NCBI GenBank assembly: GCA_022842805.1
Contig: JALHOX010000200.1
Coordinates: 1-8,311 of the forward strand
Source: Phycisphaerae bacterium
GTDB taxonomy: Bacteria; Planctomycetota; Phycisphaerae; UBA1845; Fen-1342
Reading direction: 5' to 3'
DNA length: 8,311 nucleotides
The notes below the pieces were generated by a model, which was not told the DNA's origin, ran no database searches, and saw only the letters and a program-made list of their open reading frames with translations. Shown in pieces: positions 1 through 5,700 of the stretch. A program made the translations under genes and the position numbers. How positions within the stretch are numbered: the stretch's first letter is position 1; each line of letters begins with the position of its first letter.

Positions 1-657
1 ATCATTTTGCCTCATGAGCTGGGTGCAAATGCCGGGCGCCCGGAAAATCCCATAGACGTTGTGAGTTGAGCCTGCTAAACTTCGGTTCTGTCGGGCGGGC
101 GTTCTCTCGCCTTATCAAATCGTGAAAGACCCCGGGCGGCTGCTCAGCGGAACGTGTCCCCCCCGCACGTCCGCGACGCCGCCCACTTTATTTGATCCCA
201 TCGCAGCGCTTCCGGACCAACCTTCGGCCGCCCCACCGATTTGGGTTCACGCCCCGTCCCTTTGCTCGACCACCCATCGAGAATACGTCTGCGGCGTGAC
301 GATTCCGATGACGTCCGCGACAGCGTGGTTGAATTCGGCGCCGATCGCGAGCAGCCGCAATCGATCGTCGGGACTCGGGATGACGCGATTGCCGCCGAGC
401 TTGCGGCGGAGAATGGCCTCTGATCATCGAGCCGCGATCGACGGACATGCCGCAATGAACAGCCTCCGGCATTTGGGCGCGCACAGCAACCAACGCTCGG
501 CCGCGATGTCGCGCCTTCGATCCGCGTCGCGCGCCTCATCACCCTCCCCTACCGATTTCGATGTCCGGTTCCCTCCCGCCCGCCGAACCTTCATGGTTCG
601 TTTCGCATCAGCAAGCCGCACCTTGATGGTCCGCTTCGCCCGAGCGAAACGGAATCG
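1..657. other. Non-coding or eroded region with no supportable gene
   Basis: Open frames exist on both strands here, but they are rich in Arg, Ser and Pro, have no recognisable domain and overlap each other antiparallel, as expected by chance in GC-rich DNA. The longest runs from 122 to 718 on the plus strand and reads straight through a strong terminator hairpin, which argues against it being a real gene. Small structures are visible: a perfect 12-base palindrome at 32-43, a short hairpin at 584-600 (six-base arms, loop TTCAT), and an 8-base inverted repeat pairing 599-606 with 644-651. A diverged gene remnant cannot be excluded. Confidence 0.5.
583..648. repeat. Two imperfect tandem 33-base units
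   Basis: Units 583-615 and 616-648 are directly adjacent and match at 24 of 33 positions by eye. The shared core is ACCTT-ATGGT-CG-TTCGC. The first copy contains a hairpin (CGAACC, loop TTCAT, GGTTCG). The unit length is a multiple of three, so it would also give an 11-residue repeat in any reading frame, but no supported gene covers it. The pair sits immediately upstream of the terminator-like hairpin at 658-691. Confidence 0.45.
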
Positions 658-691
658 AAAAAGTCTCTCCTTTCGCGCGAGACTTTTTTTT
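658..691 (+). terminator. Rho-independent terminator-like hairpin
   Basis: The arm AAAAAGTCTC (658-667) is the exact reverse complement of GAGACTTTTT (679-688), with an 11-base loop. It is followed by an unbroken T tract that runs to 691. The A-run on the left also gives a shorter T-run on the minus strand, so the hairpin could work in both directions, but the plus direction is better. No convincing gene lies immediately upstream on the plus strand, so what it terminates is unknown. It could be an unrecognised small RNA or a decayed gene. Confidence 0.6.
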
Positions 692-719
692 GAGGAAAGT
701 GCGGGCCCTTCTAGTTGAC

Positions 720-740
720 CGGCCGTAGCGAAATCGGCCG
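720..740. repeat. Small hairpin
   Basis: Six-base arms CGGCCG at 720-725 and 735-740 flank a 9-base loop. It lies between the terminator-like hairpin and the larger stem-loop at 757-788. No role can be assigned. Confidence 0.3.
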
Positions 741-747
741 ACCGAGT

Positions 748-955
748 GGTTAACGCACAATGCCCGGGCAGAGACGCCTGGGCGTTGTCGTTTCTATCGT
801 GAGCATTCGCAAGGGTTTAGCGCTGCTCGAATCGCCGCCGGGTCTCTCGGCGCCGGCGCATCGGTCACACGTATGGGTGCCTTTCGACCCGCCCGCTTCG
901 CCGGTTGGTCCGTTGTCCCTGAGTCTCTGCGCGTCGCCGACCGCGGGGTTAACGC
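748..955. repeat. 9-base direct repeat GGTTAACGC, two copies
   Basis: GGTTAACGC occurs at 748-756 and again at 947-955, 199 bases apart. Both copies flank the hairpin region upstream of the recombinase remnant, and the second lies four bases from the first CATAACC copy. It could be part of an old attachment or insertion footprint. A 9-mer alone is weak evidence. Confidence 0.3.
757..788. terminator. Strong 13-bp GC-rich stem-loop, possible terminator
   Basis: Positions 757-769 pair with 776-788 over 13 bp, with two G-U pairs when read as plus-strand RNA. The loop is six bases (AGAGAC). The stem is very stable, but only a weak T-rich stretch (TCGTTTCT) follows on the plus strand and none follows on the minus strand. 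A terminator, an RNA structural element or a recombination-related hairpin are all possible. I favour terminator-like only weakly. Confidence 0.4.
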
Positions 956-959
956 GGTT

Positions 960-1052
960 CATAACCACCCGGGCGGCGATGTCTCACGCTTACATAACCC
1001 GATCGACCGTCGCGAAAGAGAAGTCTCGGGTTATGTCGGTTTCCGCATAACC
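960..1052. repeat. Cluster of CATAACC/GGTTATG repeats (candidate recombinase sites)
   Basis: The 7-mer CATAACC occurs at 960-966, 993-999 and 1046-1052, and inverted as GGTTATG at 1029-1035. The middle pair extends to a perfect 11-base inverted repeat, ACATAACCCGA (992-1002) with TCGGGTTATGT (1026-1036). The last pair (1029-1035 with 1046-1052) forms a second inverted repeat with a 10-base spacer. Such inverted half-sites around a short spacer are the usual form of a tyrosine-recombinase core site. The cluster ends about 35 bases before the recombinase remnant. Binding is inferred, not shown. Confidence 0.5.
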
Positions 1053-1084
1053 GGCACAGCGGTATCGAAATTGCGATCAATGGG

Positions 1085-1438
1085 TTGTTCCGCGAGCGCC
1101 GTCGCGAACCGCGTTCAGAGTGCCGCACCGAACAGCTGCGATTTCGGCCGGTCGCCCGAACCGTCTTTCCCACCGCTTGTCAGCGGGACGGCAAGAGCAT
1201 GTCCGGCAACGACATCCTGCGCATGGTCAAACGGCGATTCCGGGCAGCGGGGTTGCCGGCACACCGCCTCACTTGCCACTCGTTCCGCGCTACGACCATC
1301 ACCGACCTGCTCGATCAGGGCGTGCCGCTCGAAGACGTGCAATACCTGGCCGGCCACGCCGATCCGCGGACGACGCGGCTCTACGATCGACGCAAGCGCG
1401 GGGTGACGCGGAACATCGTGGAGAGAATCTCCGTTTGA
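1085..1438 (+). pseudogene. Tyrosine recombinase/phage integrase, C-terminal remnant
   Basis: Site-specific tyrosine recombinases cut and rejoin DNA through a tyrosine nucleophile, typically moving integrative elements. This frame (117 residues from a TTG) matches only the last part of the catalytic domain. His65 and Arg68 lie in CHSFR (HxxR motif), His91 lies in LAGH, and nucleophile Tyr100 lies in TTRLYDRR. The family-like text begins around residue 20 (position 1142). The N-terminal SAM-like DNA-binding domain, the first catalytic Arg and the beta-hairpin Lys are absent, and the upstream codons look random. An internal ATG at 1199 could give a 79-residue product that keeps these motifs. 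Whole integrases of this kind run to about 300 residues or more, so this is a 5'-truncated, presumably inactive relic. A rearrangement upstream probably removed the rest. A row of CATAACC repeats ends just before it. The family call is firm; the pseudogene status is an inference from missing residues. Confidence 0.8.
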
Positions 1439-1586
1439 AGCGGCTTCGGAGTAAGCGTTCGGCCAACCTCATACTCACTGTGGTGTAGGGCATGGCGGAT
1501 CGTGGTGCCCAGCAAAACGCGCGTTCGTCGCACTATGCCCGCGCCGCTGCTCAACGGCGGTCACGGCCCGTCCTATAACACACCCC
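1439..1586. other. Convergent intergenic gap
   Basis: These 148 bases lie between the plus-strand recombinase remnant and the 3' end of the minus-strand gene that stops at 1587. Only a weak hairpin (GCCG/CGGC arms around 1554-1569) is visible, with no T-tract, so no terminator can be called for either gene. Confidence 0.4.
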
Positions 1587-2348
1587 CTACGGCCCGATTC
1601 GAACTTCGTATAACCGCCACCCGCCGTTTTCAAACGCAAAGTCAATGCGCAGAATCGCCCCATCGGGCTGATTGAAACTATGCCCTTCAAACCTCAGCAA
1701 TCCTTCGTTCGTTTTCGCCGCCACAAGGTTCCGCACCTTCCACCTATCCGCAAAGGACGCGCGCTCCCGGCTAAATGGCCTGCTCTCCTGCCACAACCGC
1801 TGCTTGATCGCATCTACCCCTACTTGTTGCTTCATAAACTCGCCCAGCCGACTATGTAGTTGTGTACATTCACCCCGATCGACGCAATCCCCGAGCGCCG
1901 GCCAGAGTTGCTCAAGTAGGCCCGCCTGTTCAGAAGAACTCGGTAGCGGATACGCCGCGCCCAAGAAGTGCCCTGCGAATCGATGGATCAATAGCCGGCC
2001 GCCAGTACGGACAAACTCAAACCTGACCGGCACTTCGCCAGCATTTGGAATCCTCAGCACCCCGAGTAACTTTGCACCAGCCTCCGTTCGCTCCCACCGT
2101 TGCCACTTCACCGCCTCAAACTGCGTCAGCCCGACAAGAGGGCCGACCGCCGTCCAATTCGGCGCGCTGCCGTTTCCGAACGCCATTAAAGCGTTCATCG
2201 TGTCTGTGTCGCCCGCTCTTGCCGCCCTGAGAAACTTCTCGCCCGCAGCGATAAGGTCGCTGCCGCTCATCGCCAATGAAAAAAATACCAAAGCGGCTCC
2301 GAGCAATCCAATTCCACAGAAAGACATACACACGAGGCGCCAATTCAT
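1587..2348 (-). CDS. Membrane-anchored protein with NTF2-like (DUF4878-type) exterior
   Basis: The product is 253 residues. An N-terminal hydrophobic segment (about residues 4-27) is followed by an exported region. Residues 31-57, with the pattern EKFLRAARAGDTDTMNALM, resemble the first helix of NTF2-like/DUF4878 proteins, and strands follow at about 105-124. A second similar half seems present: helices at 141-190, then strands at 216-251 ending DFAFENGGWRLYEVRI, a typical closing NTF2-like hairpin. Cys155 and Cys161 could form a disulfide outside the cytoplasm. I chose the ATG at 2348 because the membrane segment starts right after it. A GTG at 2420 would add 24 non-hydrophobic residues and has no better ribosome site. 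It is the third gene of the minus-strand unit, 96 bases after the small membrane protein gene. A cell-envelope role is likely, and immunity to the upstream RHS tip is a speculation. The fold call is by sequence texture only. Confidence 0.65.
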   Translation of the reverse strand: MNWRLVCMSFCGIGLLGAALVFFSLAMSGSDLIAAGEKFLRAARAGDTDTMNALMAFGNGSAPNWTAVGPLVGLTQFEAVKWQRWERTEAGAKLLGVLRIPNAGEVPVRFEFVRTGGRLLIHRFAGHFLGAAYPLPSSSEQAGLLEQLWPALGDCVDRGECTQLHSRLGEFMKQQVGVDAIKQRLWQESRPFSRERASFADRWKVRNLVAAKTNEGLLRFEGHSFNQPDGAILRIDFAFENGGWRLYEVRIGP

Positions 2349-2414
2349 GCTTTGAAACCCTATACTGTCACAAGATTCGGCATAACAATGTCGCGACTCC
2401 GGACTAATCTGCGA

Positions 2415-2446
2415 CGTCACGATGGTCGACCGCCGTCACGATGGTC
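2415..2446. repeat. 13-base direct repeat, 19-base period (possible operator)
   Basis: CGTCACGATGGTC occurs exactly at 2415-2427 and 2434-2446. The 19-base spacing is close to two helical turns, as for a regulator binding two adjacent sites on one DNA face. The pair lies between the stop of the small membrane protein gene (the second copy just touches its last codon) and the start of the next gene. It could be an operator for a promoter of the downstream gene, where a weak candidate (TTGTTA, 18-base spacer, TATAGG) lies at about 2358-2387 on the minus strand. Confidence 0.4.
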
Positions 2447-2708
2447 AATCATCGCGTCGGTCAAACAAGAATCTCTTCGCTACAATTCCGCCATGCAATA
2501 TTGCCATCGTCGGGAACACAACACCAACGGCAATATTTGTCACTAACGCAGAGAACTCCGTGTGCCTAACGCCCCTGCCCGTGCTGCTTCCCGCTTTCAC
2601 TCCGCCCGCGCTGAAGAATATCGCCGAGCCACTGACCGCGACGAGCGTAGCCCAGCAGGCTGATGAGGTAGGAATCGATTCAATGTAGTTGTGTAGTCTG
2701 CGCAACAT
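2445..2708 (-). CDS. Small putative two-helix membrane protein, unknown family
   Basis: The product is 87 residues, starting at an ATG 37 bases behind the RHS stop with no terminator between. Two hydrophobic stretches are visible, at about residues 17-36 and 53-76. They are separated by a Gly/Ser/basic loop, and the protein ends in a charged tail (KRFLFDRRDD). The ribosome site is weak (GTGAG about 9 bases before the start). GC is about 54% by hand count, like the RHS tip and unlike the RHS body. I recognise no family. Placement directly after an RHS C-terminal tip is the usual place for an immunity gene in polymorphic toxin loci, and a membrane protein would suit a toxin acting on or across the inner membrane. 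That role is inference, and the gene itself could be spurious because it is short. Confidence 0.5.
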   Translation of the reverse strand: MLRRLHNYIESIPTSSACWATLVAVSGSAIFFSAGGVKAGSSTGRGVRHTEFSALVTNIAVGVVFPTMAILHGGIVAKRFLFDRRDD

Positions 2709-2745
2709 TGTCTGCTCACGGTCACGGACCCAATTTGTTCATTTT

Positions 2746-5700
2746 TTAGGGCACAAATGGACTATCGACGATGACTTCCCCAGAGAACGGGCCCCACGAT
2801 GGGCCAAGGCCAATGGTGTGATCCTCTCCGGGCAGTGGAATCACGTCATGGCTCAACGGGCCGTCTTCGACTCCCACAGAGCCCATAGGACCACCGTCCC
2901 AGCCCCAGCCGGTCTCATATGACATTGGACCAAGAGAACACTTGAACGAAACAAATGACCCATCATCAATAGTCCATCCTATAGCAACACAGAACTGCAC
3001 GAGATCGGAGTTTGGGTTGGGGAGCTTAAAGCCCACCTTGAATCCGCGCACAGGTCCCTCAAGGAATGCTTTACCCAAATCCCCAGTCATGTCAGTCCAG
3101 CGATTTACTATCTGAGTGCGTCGCTCCCGAATGTAGTCATCCACCTCATCATCGATTGAGCGTAGGCCGCTTGGGTCCGCTCGTTTGGTCGGGCTGTTGT
3201 TGCAGTATCCGTAGGCGTTAATCCCACCCCGAAGCCCGATCGGGTCTCTCTGCACAAACCGCCCCAGCCCCGCGTCGTACCAGCGCGCACCGACGTGCGC
3301 GAGCAGGATCGGCTTCGTGCCGGCGGCCCCGTCCAGACGGATCAGGTCGCTTTCGTAGCCGTGCTCGCCGACGTAGCCGTAGCGCGGGTATTGGCTCGGC
3401 AGCGGGCCGCCGCGGCTGTTGTCGCTCTGGATAACTTCGCCGAAGGCCGTGTAGCGCACGGCGGGGCCGGTCATCGCGCCCGAGGCGTCGCTGAGCCGGG
3501 TGATCGAGCCAACTTGGTCGCCGTGGAAATACTCGACGCTGCCGCCCGGCTTCTCGCGGCCCGCAAGGCCGCCTGTGTTGAACCACTGGTCGCCCGACGT
3601 GACCGTGTCGCCCGTGAATCGCACCTGCATGCTGAAGTCATCCAGCGGCGTCAGGCCGAGCGTATCCGCCCACATGTCGTTTCGGCCGAGCGTGCCGCCT
3701 TCAACCTCCCAGTCGTACACGCCGCCGCCCAGCGCAGTGATCTTCATCGGACGGGTCAGGTAGCGCCCGCCAACACCGTTGTAGTAGAACTCCTTCGGAT
3801 CCGCCTCGGTCAGCGGCAGAATCTCATAGTCATTGAACGGACCGCGAATGCCGCCCTTCCAGCGATCCCACATCACACGCCAGAGCCGCTCATTGGTCGC
3901 GTAGAACATAGCGATCTCGCGGTACCAATCGTTGCCGGCGTCCTTGACGACGATGTTCGAGACGTTGCCGGCTTGCACATAGGTGTACCACACTTCGCGT
4001 GTCACGGAAGCCGTGCCGCCGCTGATGGGGCGCTCGATGTAGTAAATCAGCCGGTTGTCGATGCTGTCCACCGACGTGACGCCATCTTCCCGGGTGTAGT
4101 GCAGCGCCGTCGGCAAGCCGGCAAGCGCCAGGCGGGTGTTGCTCGCCGCGTCGGCCTGCAGCGTCCCCCAGAAATCGGCGTCGTAATAATAGTCGGTTTG
4201 CGTTTGCGCGTTGTAGTCGATCTTGGAAAGCCGGTTGCCCAACTGATCGTAGGTGTAGGCAAGGTCGTAGATCGTGACGCCGTTTTCGACCCGCGTCTCG
4301 CCGATCAGTCGCTTGCGGAGATCGTGAGCAAACGTCGTCCGCGCGTCGCACACCAATTGCCCGCTCACGATTCGACATTCGTCCCGCCATTCCAGCGTAT
4401 TGTCCTTACGCCACTGGAAGACATACTTGATCATCGTCAAGTTGGCATAATCCTGATGGTCGATCGACGTGATGCGGTTGGCGTTATCGTAGGTATAGAG
4501 CGTCTTAGCCTGGCCGCCGCCGAGGCCGTAGGCGACTTCCGTCACCCGTCCCGCTGCGTCGTAAATGAACTTCTGCCGCATTCCGCCGCGCTCCACTATC
4601 ACCGGACGCCGCAGCGGGTCGAAGCCCGGCGTAGTTCCGTCGGCGCGAAAATACTGAATCGCGTCGCCGCCCGGCGGGGTCACGATCGTCGCCGCCAACT
4701 CGTTCGGGCTGTAGCCAAACTCAGTGGTCCGCGTGATTTCCCAACTGCGCCCCGCGCCGCCGGGACCGCAGTCCGTCGAACTATCGGCGTTCAGGGGTGC
4801 GCCGGCGAAATACTGCTCTATACTCTGCGTGCGGCGTAGTGGATCGAGAACGCGATAGTCGATGGCTACATTGGCATCGACAATGTCATAGTCGTTGTAG
4901 TTTGCATTCAATTCATCGCCGTTGCGCCGGATCGTGCCGAGCACCTGCTCAATACGATTGTTGTATGTGTGGGAAATCGACGGAGTGCAGTTCAAGAGTG
5001 GGGCCATGTTCGGCTGATTGGGAGGCAGAACGCCGAATCGCTCCAAGGCGGGGCCGGATCGTCCGCCGCCGGTGAGCTCACATACTATGAGCTTCACGCA
5101 GCCCTCGGTGCCGCCGCCTTGACTGCTACTGCCGCCGCCGGATGTAAACTGGCCGTCCGTACGTCCGGTGCTGGTCGTACTGGAAGATTCTCCAAAACAG
5201 CCGCCACCCGCCAGGCGGTCACCGCCGTCGCGGACCGTCGAACCGCAGCTTGGCGCCGTCGTGCCTTTGACTCCGCCGTCAAACCGCTTGAAATAGCCGC
5301 GAGCGTCATACTCGAACTGGTTGATCGACCGGTTGCTATCCTTGACCGATTCGAGTAATCCGCGTCGCATATTCGAGCCGACGACGTTGGTCGAGTAGTA
5401 GGTCAGTTGCGTGATCGCCTCGCTGCCGCCGGCGATCGCTGGGACCTCGCGAATGCACGTCGGAAGTGTGGGGTCAAGCGCAAAGGCATAGTCGAAGGCG
5501 ACCCACTGATTCAGCGGGTCCGTGACCTGATCCAGCCGATAGAAATTCCAAATTGCGCCCGACGGTTGTTCCCAGGCATAGGTCCATGTCTGTGAGGCCG
5601 CCCCCGTCAACGGACTCTTCATCGTTACGACGCCGCCAACCACGTTGTAGGTGTTGGTCCAGGTATTCCCAAGCTGATCGATCGTCTTGGTGCGGTTGTG

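Noticed and set aside
122..718. 198-codon plus-strand open frame
   Set aside because: No family-like text, low-complexity Arg/Ser/Pro composition, no ribosome site seen, and it reads through the terminator-like hairpin at 658-691. Competing frames on the minus strand are equally open.
748..788. Integron attC-like site around the 757-788 hairpin
   Set aside because: The bases at the expected ends do not fit RYYYAAC and GTTRRRY, and no integron integrase or cassette array is seen.
873..1406. 177-codon plus-strand open frame overlapping the recombinase remnant
   Set aside because: It is out of frame with the recognisable recombinase text and has no domain signal.
1590..1607. tRNA T-arm-like sequence (reverse complement of GGCCCGATTCGAACTTCG)
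   Set aside because: It codes for the C-terminal residues VRIGP of the minus-strand gene, and no acceptor, anticodon or D arm can be drawn around it.
2349..2420. GTG start at 2420 for the NTF2-like membrane protein
   Set aside because: The added 24 residues are polar, the ribosome site is no better, and the extension would push the membrane anchor away from the N-terminus.
3295..4839. 514-codon plus-strand open frame inside the RHS gene
   Set aside because: It is an antisense shadow: the minus-strand frame has unmistakable RHS and YD motifs throughout, and GC-rich third positions commonly leave the opposite strand open.
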